Positions 40,700 to 49,459 of a stretch of DNA of 64,000 nucleotides are shown here, one piece after another. Source of the stretch: Dyella sp. 2HG41-7 (GTDB taxonomy: Bacteria > Pseudomonadota > Gammaproteobacteria > Xanthomonadales > Rhodanobacteraceae); the NCBI RefSeq assembly GCF_021390675.1, contig NZ_JAJEJV010000004.1, forward strand, positions 2,108,001 to 2,172,000. The letters are read 5' to 3'. The position numbers and the translations under genes were made by a program. A model generated the notes under the pieces. It did not search any database. It saw only the letters and a list, made by a program, of their open reading frames with translations, and had not been told where the DNA came from. The number at the start of each line of letters is the position of its first letter. Positions within the stretch are counted from its first letter, which is position 1.

Positions 40700-42489
40700 G
40701 CGCAGCGCGCAACGACATCGCTCAAAGCACGCGACCACGTCGCCGCATGCTCACCGTGGCGACCACCACGCCGTGCCCTGATGCGTTGCGCGAATTGCCT
40801 TGCTCCATCGACGCCGAACAGGCAGTCCTCGGCGCGCTGATGATCCAGCCATCTGCGCTGGCCAAGATCAAGGACTGGCTTCAAGAGTCCGATTTCTTCC
40901 GTCGCGACCATCAGGCGATCTATCGTGCGATGTCAGTGCTGATCGATCGCGGTGATGCAGTTGATGCCATCACGCTCGGCGATTGGTTTGAGACGAATGG
41001 TCTCACTGAACTGACGGGTGGCCGCGGTTATTTGATTGAGCTCGATCAGGCTACGGCGAGCGCGGCGAACATTGTCGGCTACGCGGAAATCGTAGCCGAG
41101 AAATCCAGACTTCGATCCGCCGTAGATATCGGCGAACGTCTCGCCGCAGCGGCCCTGCAAGGGACGGAAGACCCGCAAGCATTACTCATCCAAGCTCGCG
41201 CAGACGTCGATGCGCTGAGCGCACGGCATACGAAGCTCAACCCCATCGCCGCAGCGCTGTCGTCGGCTCTGGCGCCTTTCTCAGCGCAGGAGTTCAGCGA
41301 CGCGGCGACCCCTCATCCTCATGCATTCCAGGCTGCCGATGTAGGCCTCTTCCCAGTTGGTGAGGTGACATTGATTGCCGCCCAGGGCAGGGAAGGCAAG
41401 ACCTTCTGCGAAATCGGTTTCGCCGCAGCGTTCGCACGCAACAAGCCCCTCGTGGGACTGACGCCGGCAGCAGAGCGAAGCGTGATCATCTACAGCGCCG
41501 AGGACGATCGTCGCCAATATGCCCGCAAGGTCGCGGCACAGCGCTGGCTCAACGGCGAAGGCGAATGGACCAATCGCATCATCGTTCCCGACCTCAACGC
41601 GCCTGGTGTCATGGAGTGGCGCGAATTGGTTCGAGTGACAGACCGACGCCCAGAGATCAGTCCCGCGGTCGACGCCATCATCGCGTCTATTCAGCCGCTG
41701 ATGAGCCAACCCGGCGCACCAGGGCTATTGATCTTCGAGACGGCTAGCACGCTCACGCAGGCGGACGAGGACAACGCTGGACACAAAACGCTTATCGCTG
41801 CGCTCCGGAAGATTGCGCGAACTTTAGAGATCGCCGTAGTGCTGGTGCACCACACCAGCCAGGCCGCGACCGCAAATCTTCCCACCCTCAACCTCGCGAC
41901 CATCGACATACGCGGCGCGACGGCACTGACCGCCAATAGCCGCCAATGCCTTCAACTGGTGAATCTCGGCAGTGACGAGGATCCGCATCCCGGCAACGAT
42001 GCGCGCACTCAGTTACGCGAATTGGTTGCTCCTTCGGACGGAGCTCGAATTTCAGTCCTGATCTGCCTGGATAGCTCCAAGGCGATCGACCCGCCTCCGG
42101 TGTTTTTCAAATGGCATGTCACGCCGTATGGTCCGGCTTTGAAAGAGTTCACGCCGCCGGCATCGGTCGAGGGTAAACGCTGGCGCAAGGTGCGCGAGAT
42201 GCTCAGTGGCAAGCGCGCAGACGCACGCGCAGACGCAAAAGATGCCGAGACCGCGGCGAAGGTCGATCAAGCTGTGGAGGCGGTTAGGAAGCTCCAGCGC
42301 GAAAACAAACCGGCTAGTGCTAGGGCAGTGTCACTCGCCGCCGGAAAAGCCACCGGTTGGGCGGTCCCCTATCTATTCCGAGCCGTGGACGAAGGTCGGC
42401 TGGCAACGAAGATGGCGAAGATCCCCCGCACCTCAGGCGAGACGCCTGTGTATTTCATTCCTTCTGACTCGTGGGAGGGTGACAAGTGA
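40696..42489 (+). CDS. DnaB-N/RepA-like replicative helicase
   Basis: 597 aa. Residues 25-125 match the DnaB N-terminal domain (LPCSIDAEQAVLGALMIQP ... IELDQATASAAN). An AAA_25/RepA-like ATPase follows: Walker A AAQGREGKTF near 228-237, Walker B LLIFETAS, and VVLVHHTSQA. The C-terminus is a winged-helix-like tail. With the zinc-finger protein and downstream direct repeats this forms an autonomous replication module. Confidence 0.88.
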   Translation: MSAARNDIAQSTRPRRRMLTVATTTPCPDALRELPCSIDAEQAVLGALMIQPSALAKIKDWLQESDFFRRDHQAIYRAMSVLIDRGDAVDAITLGDWFETNGLTELTGGRGYLIELDQATASAANIVGYAEIVAEKSRLRSAVDIGERLAAAALQGTEDPQALLIQARADVDALSARHTKLNPIAAALSSALAPFSAQEFSDAATPHPHAFQAADVGLFPVGEVTLIAAQGREGKTFCEIGFAAAFARNKPLVGLTPAAERSVIIYSAEDDRRQYARKVAAQRWLNGEGEWTNRIIVPDLNAPGVMEWRELVRVTDRRPEISPAVDAIIASIQPLMSQPGAPGLLIFETASTLTQADEDNAGHKTLIAALRKIARTLEIAVVLVHHTSQAATANLPTLNLATIDIRGATALTANSRQCLQLVNLGSDEDPHPGNDARTQLRELVAPSDGARISVLICLDSSKAIDPPPVFFKWHVTPYGPALKEFTPPASVEGKRWRKVREMLSGKRADARADAKDAETAAKVDQAVEAVRKLQRENKPASARAVSLAAGKATGWAVPYLFRAVDEGRLATKMAKIPRTSGETPVYFIPSDSWEGDK

Positions 42490-42658
42490 AATCCACGAGT
42501 GCTCGTTTAAACCGCGCCACTGTGCCATTTCGACTCGTGGGTGACTCGTGGATACGCAATCCACGACTGCTCAAGGGAAATGGGACGAGTGAGAAAAGCG
42601 CGCACGCAGTGCGCTTTCTCACCGTTCCCTCTGCACCTGATCGACTCGTGACTCGTGG
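42466..42658. repeat. Iteron-like GACTCGTGG repeat cluster (candidate origin)
   Basis: Four exact GACTCGTGG copies (42466, 42532, 42543, 42650), a GACTCGTGA at 42643, and inverted partial copies (CCACGAGT at 42493, CCACGACT at 42561). They begin in the helicase 3' end and run into the tract 42490-42940. Position behind the replication genes fits an origin. Confidence 0.6.
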
Positions 42659-42940
42659 ATTACCTAGGGGGTATGGGGGAATCCACACGAGTAGTCAGGG
42701 CATGAAAACAGGCCCTGCAACCCATCGATACCACTCACTTCGCACAGGCGCGCGTGCGCGAATGACTTTGAGCGGAGCAATGACCCGTCTCGACCAATGT
42801 CATGCCGTAAAAGCGCGCCAGCGACTTTCTTTCCTGACCACGCAACCACCTTCGGTCGCGCAACTGGCGCTGCACCGCGGTTGTCCGGCTCGACGCCACA
42901 GAACTACCCGCAGCTGTACCCACACACCAGGAGATCACTG
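42490..42940. other. Tract without a convincing gene (candidate replication origin region)
   Basis: 451 bases. A frame of 151 codons starting GTG at 42486 spans it, but the product is low in recognisable composition, overlaps the repeat array and has no clear ribosome binding site. The first 170 bases hold the GACTCGTGG repeats; the rest shows no feature I can support. Confidence 0.4.
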
Positions 42941-43240
42941 ATGTCATACCCAAAACAACTGAACCCGCTTCCCGGCGGCAGCACGAGCTTGAAAAACATT
43001 ACCGGCCCGACCCTCTGCAAAGCGGTGCTCGGCCGTGTTTGGACCGTCTCAGTCATCGTCGCAGGGTCCGCGCCTGGAAGCGTCTACGACTCCAACTCGC
43101 TTTCTGGCCTTTCAACGGCCAATCAGATCGGCACCGTCCCCAACACGGTGGGCCCCGCATCAATGGGTGGATTCCGCGTTAACACCGGCATCGTCCTTGT
43201 GCCTGGCACCGGCCAGACGCTCGCGATCGCTTTCACCTGA
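42941..43240 (+). CDS. Small Gly/Ser/Thr-rich protein, probably virion-associated
   Basis: 99 aa, beta-prone and rich in Gly, Ser, Thr and Val (KAVLGRVWTVSVIVAGSAPG). AGGAG lies seven bases before the ATG. It is the first gene of the virion-like block; the composition is like small phage decoration or tail proteins. The assignment is by context. Confidence 0.5.
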   Translation: MSYPKQLNPLPGGSTSLKNITGPTLCKAVLGRVWTVSVIVAGSAPGSVYDSNSLSGLSTANQIGTVPNTVGPASMGGFRVNTGIVLVPGTGQTLAIAFT

Positions 43241-43250
43241 GGAGATGATC

Positions 43251-43826
43251 ATGAGCGACATAGGACCGAGCAAGGCATCCAACACTCGATTTGCAGATCA
43301 AACGAAGCATCCGAACATCATCGACGGCAATTTGATGGATGGCGAGGGCTCCATCGGAACTCGCGCACAGAAGCTGATGAAGCTGCAGCGACTCGGTGTT
43401 GTCGAAAAGAATTTCGACTTCCCGAAGCTGGTGCAGGGAGATCCGAACGTATTCAATTTTGTCGAAAACTCTGCCTTGACTGCGGCGCGCCAGAAGGCAA
43501 CTACCCAAGGCTTCATGCTTCGGCATGTCAAAGGCAGCGATCCGAGGATGCAGGAAGTCTGGTTCGAGGGTGACCCTGCGGTGTGTTGGGACATGTTCAA
43601 AGCCCCGGCTTTCTACGGAAAGATCAACAAAGATGTCGGCACGCACGAAGAAACAGTCAAGCTCAGAGACAGCGATGAACTTGTGATCCTAAGGTCGGAT
43701 GGATCGATCGTTCGCCAAAACGGAGCGGTGATTCGCCACGCCGATAGCGGTAGTCGCAACGACGCCTCTGACTTTCAGCGCGACATTACCGAAGCCAAGA
43801 ACGCTCCAGTGGGTTACGGAACTTGA
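43251..43826 (+). CDS. Hypothetical protein in virion-like block
   Basis: 191 aa, soluble. It has a mixed alpha/beta central segment (MLRHVKGSDPRMQEVWFEGDP) and short antiparallel-like repeats (DELVILRSDGSIVRQNGAVI). GGAG lies six bases before the ATG; an ATG two codons earlier is possible. Function unknown. Confidence 0.5.
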   Translation: MSDIGPSKASNTRFADQTKHPNIIDGNLMDGEGSIGTRAQKLMKLQRLGVVEKNFDFPKLVQGDPNVFNFVENSALTAARQKATTQGFMLRHVKGSDPRMQEVWFEGDPAVCWDMFKAPAFYGKINKDVGTHEETVKLRDSDELVILRSDGSIVRQNGAVIRHADSGSRNDASDFQRDITEAKNAPVGYGT

Positions 43827-43917
43827 GTTCACGGCGCCATCCCTCACGACACCACACGGCCGATCTCCCCGTGGAGGGATGGCGCCCCTTCTTTGGAGAG
43901 GCACAGGAACTCTGACG

Positions 43918-44871
43918 ATGCGCTACTACGACATTGCACTCTCGCAGCCAAATGCAACGACACCGGCGATTCACTTCACGTCGCACCCCAATGGGCAATA
44001 CGACCCGGCGGCGCTGAATGTCCTTTTCGATATGCCGATCCTGCCGTATGACACACCAGTGGGCGGCCAAACGATTCAAGTCGAAGGCGTGCCGCTTCAG
44101 TTACTCGGCGAGGCCCAGGATCTCGCCGGCTGGAACATAGAAGTCATTGGCGGAATGAAAAAGGGTCTGCCGTTGGCGAATCCAAATCAGGCAGGCCTTT
44201 TGGCGAAAGGTCAAATCTTCCAATCTTGGGGTAACTGGGAAGGCACGGAGATGGTGTTGAATCTGCTCCTTATGCCCTCGGGGTACACGATGAGCGAGCC
44301 AGGGAATTTGATGTTCATTTGGCGCGCCGGCCAGTCACTTCCGGATGCGCTGACGAGCATGTTCTCGACCGCGTACCCAGGGATGCCCGTCAGCATCAAC
44401 GTTGGATCGAATCTGAAGGTCGACTACGACTTCATCGATCGTGCTTCGTCCCTGGAAAGTTTCGCCGGCATGTTTACTTCCTTCACAGAGAAGCAATTTG
44501 GCCAGGCGGTGACCATCACGATTCAAGCGGGAAAAATTGTCGTTTTTGATTCGACGCACAAGCCCTCGCCAATCCAGATGGAGTTTACGGATTTCGTCGG
44601 CCAGCCTACTTGGATCGAAAAACAGGTGATGCAGGTCAAGACCGTCATGCGTGGCGACCTTCAGATCGGCTCCATCATCAAGATGCCGAAAGGCTTTCAG
44701 AACGCGCCCGGCTTCATAACGACGGTTGGTAGCTCGTATCCGTCGAGCATTCGATACAAGAGCGCGTTTCAGAACGATTTCATGATCAAGGAAATGCGCC
44801 ACGTCGGAGACTATCGGTCTCCGGATGGTTCGGCGTGGTCCACGATCTTCAATTGCATACCGCAGGGCTGA
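43918..44871 (+). CDS. Phage baseplate-hub-like protein
   Basis: 317 aa. The N-terminal part is beta-rich (TIQVEGVPLQLLGEAQDLAG; IEVIGGMKKGLPLANPNQAGLL). The C-terminal part has KTVMRGDLQIGSIIKMP and F.NDFMIKEMRHVGDYRSPDGSAW, like hub/Gp27-type or prophage tail proteins in which a short 'R.G..I.LP' strand precedes the C-terminal domain. It is followed by a tape-measure-like protein. Assignment by overall pattern and context; a structural comparison would settle it. Confidence 0.55.
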   Translation: MRYYDIALSQPNATTPAIHFTSHPNGQYDPAALNVLFDMPILPYDTPVGGQTIQVEGVPLQLLGEAQDLAGWNIEVIGGMKKGLPLANPNQAGLLAKGQIFQSWGNWEGTEMVLNLLLMPSGYTMSEPGNLMFIWRAGQSLPDALTSMFSTAYPGMPVSINVGSNLKVDYDFIDRASSLESFAGMFTSFTEKQFGQAVTITIQAGKIVVFDSTHKPSPIQMEFTDFVGQPTWIEKQVMQVKTVMRGDLQIGSIIKMPKGFQNAPGFITTVGSSYPSSIRYKSAFQNDFMIKEMRHVGDYRSPDGSAWSTIFNCIPQG

Positions 44872-44913
44872 TGCGCTCACCGGCAACCGCACACCTATCA
44901 GAGGAAACGACAC

Positions 44914-46752
44914 ATGGCCTTCAAACCGATTCTTGAAATTGACATTGATGACGCGCAATTTCGCCAGTTCTACGAGCTCTTCAAGGAGTATCAGGTCGAG
45001 GCCGGCAACATGCCGGAGGACTGGAAAGCATTGAACAAAGCGATTACCGAAAGCAGCGAGGCGATGTCGAACATCGTCAGCACGTTTGTCGAAACGATGA
45101 TTGTCTCGAACGCCCACGCGAAGGAACTGGTTGATCACTTCAAAGAGGCGACCGACGCACAGAAAGATTTCGTCACAGTTTCGACTGACAGTGAAACTGC
45201 CCTGAAGAAAATGGGCAAGGAGGCCAAAGTATTTGCGGACAGCATCTTCGGCATCGGAAAGTTCTTGATGAAGTTGGGTGTGCTCGGAGTTGGCTCCGCT
45301 GCCGGCGGGTTGTTCGGGCTGGACAAGCTGGCGGAGAGTGCGGTGGGCACGCAGCGAAGCGCCCGCGGTCTCGGCCTCACGCCAGGTCAGCTGAAAGCCT
45401 TCGAAACAGACTTTGGTGGGCGCTATGTAGACGCCGGCGTACTGGGTTCCATCGCAGACGCGCAAGGTGACCTATCGAAGCAATGGGCGCTCCGCAGCGC
45501 CACCGGCTTGTCACAGGCGCGCATCGACCAAACGGATGTCGGTACGCTGGCGGGGATCATGGCGCTGCGGGCGCACGACTGGTGGGCCAATACGCCGGAA
45601 GGTCAACGCAACAAACAGTTCTATCAGGTGACCGGACTGGAACAATCCGGCTTTCCCTTCGAGCTGGCGCGCCAGGAGGGGCACACTGATCGCGCTGAGC
45701 TCGTGAGAGCGATCGCTCAATACCAGCAGGACTCCAAAACGTTGAACGTTAGCGACCGCAGCACGGACTCGCTGTACATCTTTATGCGGGATCTGAAGCT
45801 GGCGGGCTCCGATATCGAGACCTATTTTTCCAATAAGCTCGCGGAGCTCGGCCCACACCTGGGCGATTTCATTACCGCGCTCGAGCGCGATGCCAAAGTC
45901 TTGCTGGATGAGGTGCTCACGCCGGCAAACCTGCACAAGGCCGAAGACGCCATCCAGGATTTTGCAAATTACCTCGGCAGCGACGACTTCAAGAATACGC
46001 TCAAGGAGGCAGGCCAGGACATCAAGACCTTCGGCGATGGCGTGAGCGCCGTGGCGCGATTTATCGCCGACCTACTGCCTGACAAATACAAGATGCCCGA
46101 AGAGCAGCTTGATCCCAACAGCAAGATCGACCCGAACTACGTTCCATATAAAACGTCGCACCCTTACAACTACTACGACGTGCATCATGCAGGATGGCTC
46201 GGCGACTGGACGGAAAAGCAGTACGGCGGCCCGTACTACAATTTTCTCAATCCGAAGAATCCCGATTACAAGAAGAACGCGGCATTGCTCAGCAATCTTG
46301 AGCAGAAATATGGATTGCCATCTGGCTTCCTGGAAGCTCAAGCGTTCGCTGAATCATCGGGGGTGCAATACGCAATTTCGCCGAAGGGCTCGAAGGGACC
46401 GTTCCAGCTCGGTGATGCGACTGCGAAACAATATGGCGTCACCGATCCCTTCGACTTCGCGCAATCTGCAGAGGCCGCGGCGCACTACGACCATGATCTG
46501 AAAACGAAATACCACGGCGATCTGAGAAAGGCGCTTGCTGGCTATAACTGGGGTCCTGGCAACCTCGACAAGAGCCTCACCAAAGGCGACGCCGATTGGC
46601 AGGCATCGTCTCCGACCGAAACCAGTGCATACATCGATCGCGTGCTCAAGCTGATGGCCAAGCAGCAGGCGCAGGGTGCGAACGTCAACATCACTATCTC
46701 GAACAAGACCGGCAGCGACGTCGCTGTCTCAACTAATGCGGGGAGAAACTGA
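44914..46752 (+). CDS. Tape-measure/ejection-type protein with lytic transglycosylase domain
   Basis: 612 aa. The N-terminal 430 residues are helical with a Gly/Ala-rich hydrophobic patch near 105-135 (GIGKFLMKLGVLGVGSAAGG). Residues 460-585 form an SLT domain: YGLPSGFLEAQAFAESSG with catalytic Glu, PKGSKGPFQLGDATAKQYG, and ALAGYNWGPGNLDK. Such proteins cross the cell wall during DNA or effector injection. It follows the hub-like gene by 42 bases. Confidence 0.75.
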   Translation: MAFKPILEIDIDDAQFRQFYELFKEYQVEAGNMPEDWKALNKAITESSEAMSNIVSTFVETMIVSNAHAKELVDHFKEATDAQKDFVTVSTDSETALKKMGKEAKVFADSIFGIGKFLMKLGVLGVGSAAGGLFGLDKLAESAVGTQRSARGLGLTPGQLKAFETDFGGRYVDAGVLGSIADAQGDLSKQWALRSATGLSQARIDQTDVGTLAGIMALRAHDWWANTPEGQRNKQFYQVTGLEQSGFPFELARQEGHTDRAELVRAIAQYQQDSKTLNVSDRSTDSLYIFMRDLKLAGSDIETYFSNKLAELGPHLGDFITALERDAKVLLDEVLTPANLHKAEDAIQDFANYLGSDDFKNTLKEAGQDIKTFGDGVSAVARFIADLLPDKYKMPEEQLDPNSKIDPNYVPYKTSHPYNYYDVHHAGWLGDWTEKQYGGPYYNFLNPKNPDYKKNAALLSNLEQKYGLPSGFLEAQAFAESSGVQYAISPKGSKGPFQLGDATAKQYGVTDPFDFAQSAEAAAHYDHDLKTKYHGDLRKALAGYNWGPGNLDKSLTKGDADWQASSPTETSAYIDRVLKLMAKQQAQGANVNITISNKTGSDVAVSTNAGRN

Positions 46753-46753
46753 C

Positions 46754-47122
46754 ATGCGATCCCCAAATGACCATAAGCGTGTTATGGAAGTGGTCGACCG
46801 CATCCTCAGTTATGACCCTGGGCCCGGAGCAACGAAGCGCGGTGTTCCCGCCGACTACGCCGGCGATGATCCGAGTCTGTGCAATGCGCGGACCAAATCG
46901 GGGCGCCCATGTCGTTCGCTCGGGCTCGAACCGAACGGTCGATGCAAATGGCATGGCGGTTTGTCTACGGGACCAAGGACCCCTGAAGACAAAGCGACCA
47001 CGGCGGGGAACTTCTCTTGGGAGAAGGAGAAGCTCAAAAGGCAGGTCGTGCGGCAATTGCAGAAGACGGGGTATCTGCCCGAACGCCCGTTTGCGACGGA
47101 CTCTCCGCCGACGCGCAAGTGA
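46754..47122 (+). CDS. HGGxSTGP-motif protein (phage-associated)
   Basis: 122 aa. It has the family signature: C.A.TKSGRPCRS, then NGRCKWHGGLSTGPRTPEDK. Cysteines and His probably bind zinc. Members lie in prophages and plasmids, often near packaging genes; the exact role is unknown. Its start follows the tape-measure-like stop by one base. Confidence 0.75.
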   Translation: MRSPNDHKRVMEVVDRILSYDPGPGATKRGVPADYAGDDPSLCNARTKSGRPCRSLGLEPNGRCKWHGGLSTGPRTPEDKATTAGNFSWEKEKLKRQVVRQLQKTGYLPERPFATDSPPTRK

Positions 47123-47310
47123 CTTGCCGTGCGCGCTGGCCGGTTCACCTTCCAACTGAGCAACCACATTCGAGCCCGTAAGCGGCATCTGCCAACGGGC
47201 TCCCGGTGGGATCGCAGCTGGATACCCTCCGTCCTACCCACACCGGCCGCCGAGCACCTCGGACGCGACTGCGCTACCCTCAGGCCGCCAACTAAAGGGG
47301 AGGGAGCTTC

Positions 47311-47829
47311 ATGGCAGACGGGACCAAGGCATGCCCTGCATGCGCAGAGACGATCCAGGCCGCGGCGAATAAGTGCCGCTTCTGCGGAACGGATATCGAG
47401 GCGTATACCGCGAGCCGAGAGCAGACGGTGGAGCGCACCCTGTTCTCCGGGCACCCGCGAGTGATTTATATCTTCCACCAGTACGTCATGTGCGTGATCA
47501 CGCTCGGCATCGCGCTGTTCTTTTATTGGATCCGTAGCCTATCGACGACGTTCGTCATCACGACTCAGCGCGTGCGCGTCGAACAAGGTTTGTTCTCGAA
47601 GGTGCAGCGAAACCTCGAATTGTTTCGCGTTGATCACTTCGATGTGGTGAAGCCGATTGGAATGCAGGCGTTGGGCTTGTGCGAAGTGCTTTTGCACTCG
47701 TCCGACGAAGGCATGCCCTCGGTGCTCCTGTACGGTATCCCTGGCCTCGAGCAGCTCGCCGACGAATTGCGGGAATGTTCGCTGCGTGAACGTACTCGTC
47801 GTCGCGTGATGCCGATTGAGCGGATGTAG
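47311..47829 (+). CDS. Zinc-ribbon plus bacterial PH-domain membrane protein
   Basis: 172 aa. Residues 8-26 form a zinc ribbon (CPACAETIQAAANKCRFCG). A hydrophobic hairpin follows near 55-80 and then a bPH2-like domain (TTFVITTQRVRVEQGLFSK ... LYGIPGLEQLADELRE). GGGAGGGAG lies before the ATG. Similar proteins sit at membranes as scaffolds; cargo role in this element is unknown. Confidence 0.75.
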   Translation: MADGTKACPACAETIQAAANKCRFCGTDIEAYTASREQTVERTLFSGHPRVIYIFHQYVMCVITLGIALFFYWIRSLSTTFVITTQRVRVEQGLFSKVQRNLELFRVDHFDVVKPIGMQALGLCEVLLHSSDEGMPSVLLYGIPGLEQLADELRECSLRERTRRRVMPIERM

Positions 47830-47880
47830 CAGCCCCTGAAATTAGTGTGTCGGTCAAATTCGCCAGAAAAAGGAATGATC

Positions 47881-48084
47881 ATGGCAAGCATCAAAGAGCC
47901 AATATCGCTACCAAAGCATTGTCCAGTCACAAACAAGTCAATTGTCTTGACAGCTCTCCGAGTTTCCCTTCCCGGCGGCGCTGCGACCGAAATTACAAAG
48001 AAGAGTTGCTCAAACATTGCACAGTGCTTCACGAAGTATGGATCCGTTGAACAAATTCCCGGATGTCTCATCAAGACGCTGTAG
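47881..48084 (+). CDS. Small hypothetical protein
   Basis: 67 aa, no motif beyond paired Cys (KHCPVTNKS ... KSCSNIAQCF). AAGGA precedes the ATG. It starts an AT-richer islet. Confidence 0.4.
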   Translation: MASIKEPISLPKHCPVTNKSIVLTALRVSLPGGAATEITKKSCSNIAQCFTKYGSVEQIPGCLIKTL

Positions 48085-48133
48085 CCGATGCCTGGATTCT
48101 CCACAACGGAATGTTCAAAACGGCGGAAAGAAA

Positions 48134-48490
48134 ATGACGACTGAAGTGCTCGGCCTTAGTGACAAGCAGTTAGCCATTTTGCGTGGAGTGGTCGAATTTC
48201 TTCGAAATTTGGCAACTATGTTTGCGTTTTCAACTGGTGCTGCCTATTTCATAGTGCGCCAGCCGTTTCACGCGTTGCATGGTGTTGTTTCATACGTAAT
48301 CGGTGGCATTCTTTATTTGTTAGCGCAGATTGGAATTTCGTGTGCCTTCTTTACGTTCGTTAACATCATGCTGACCAATTCATCTTGGTCACCAAGACAA
48401 CTTCGTTGGGCCAACAGGATTGTATTTTGGACTGCTGAAGTATTGTGCCAAATTCCCCTCTTTGCCTTTTTAAGTTTCAAGGGACAATAG
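48134..48490 (+). CDS. Small multi-pass membrane protein (AT-rich islet)
   Basis: 118 aa with four hydrophobic segments (about residues 15-35, 42-58, 63-80, 98-115). GGAAAG precedes the ATG. Base composition is visibly AT-richer than the element's phage-like genes. A HEPN-like gene follows about 160 bases downstream, so the pair could be a cargo toxin or defence unit. Function unknown. Confidence 0.55.
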   Translation: MTTEVLGLSDKQLAILRGVVEFLRNLATMFAFSTGAAYFIVRQPFHALHGVVSYVIGGILYLLAQIGISCAFFTFVNIMLTNSSWSPRQLRWANRIVFWTAEVLCQIPLFAFLSFKGQ

Positions 48491-48647
48491 TTCGATTTCT
48501 GTAGCGGGAATCGCAATTGTGCTGCGAATCCCGATAACGCTTGGCATTGCGCAAACGCGATATGGTTAGTACCCACTGTTCTACCCATGCGTGGCGAGGC
48601 ACAACAAAACGGCTTCGATGACAATAAACAAAATTATTGGGTGACAA

Positions 48648-49187
48648 ATGCCACAACCTTTGATGCCGGGAAAAGGTGTTCAGTATGGTCCGAACACGGT
48701 CCTCAAGCGCCCCGATCTAGCTGCGGCGATCGCCAATGTGTGCGCAAATTGGAGCCTGGTCGAAAATCACGTCATCTCAATTTACGCTTTTCTCATGGGC
48801 GACTATCTCCCTAGGGTTCCTGGATATGCTCCACCAACGCATCCGGTTGCCCGCCAAGTAATGGACGCGCTAAATGCCTTCAATCCCAAATTGGAGCTTT
48901 TGTGCAAGCTGCTTGATTGGCGCGAGCCGGAATTGTCTCAGCAGTTTAGGGAAGGGAATGCCATGAGACTTCGGAAGCGTTATAACGAGCGAAGTGAAGT
49001 TGCGCACGGAACGTGGGCTGTATGCGATGACTATCCAGATGCACTAATACTCGCGCCGACTTTTGGGGCGATGATGATATACAAGATCAGAGATTTTGAC
49101 GCTATCTCAGAGCGAATCCTTGAAGAGGTGCGTGCGCTAGGAGAATTGACGAGCCACATTTACAAAAAAAGGGAACAGCGAGGGTGA
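48648..49187 (+). CDS. HEPN-like hypothetical protein
   Basis: 179 aa, helical. It has the segment RYNERSEVAHGTW: Arg115-x4-His120 with a flanking Asn, the pattern of HEPN ribonuclease active sites. The N-terminal helix (LAAAIANVCANWSLVENHVI) is in the usual HEPN position. It belongs to the AT-rich islet. A ribonuclease/toxin role is inference. Confidence 0.6.
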   Translation: MPQPLMPGKGVQYGPNTVLKRPDLAAAIANVCANWSLVENHVISIYAFLMGDYLPRVPGYAPPTHPVARQVMDALNAFNPKLELLCKLLDWREPELSQQFREGNAMRLRKRYNERSEVAHGTWAVCDDYPDALILAPTFGAMMIYKIRDFDAISERILEEVRALGELTSHIYKKREQRG

Positions 49188-49207
49188 GCATGTGAATCGG
49201 GGAGCAA

Positions 49208-49459
49208 TCAGCTCCAATCCCCAAACCGATACGCGCGCAACGCGCGATCTTCATCGAGCGCTAAATCAGCCTTAAAGAATTGCGGAACGTCGCTTATAAA
49301 TTCTTGGAAGCGGATCATGCAGGCGGAACAGCCGCACTCGCCGGCGCACTTCGGGTCGCATGTCACGACGCAGGTACATGGCACGGGATCTACATGACTT
49401 GCCGTGTAGTACCCGTTGGACTCGGGATAGCGCCTGCGCCCTTCTTCATTTGGGTTCAT
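49208..49459 (-). CDS. Cys-rich mini-protein (GRRRYP...GECGC family), element 2 copy
   Basis: 83 aa. It begins MNPNEEGRRRYP and has seven cysteines in C.C...C...C.GECGC.AC, matching the protein at 15524-15715 of element 1, with an extra acidic C-terminal tail. Its ATG overlaps the stop of the SRAP gene by four bases, so the two are translationally coupled. The family is not one I recognise; partner function with SRAP is inference. Confidence 0.75.
   Translation of the reverse strand: MNPNEEGRRRYPESNGYYTASHVDPVPCTCVVTCDPKCAGECGCSACMIRFQEFISDVPQFFKADLALDEDRALRAYRFGDWS

Noticed and set aside
42486-42941. 151-codon frame after the helicase gene
   Set aside because: Starts on GTG without a clear ribosome binding site, spans a repeat array, and the product shows no family or domain features; kept as a non-coding origin-like tract.
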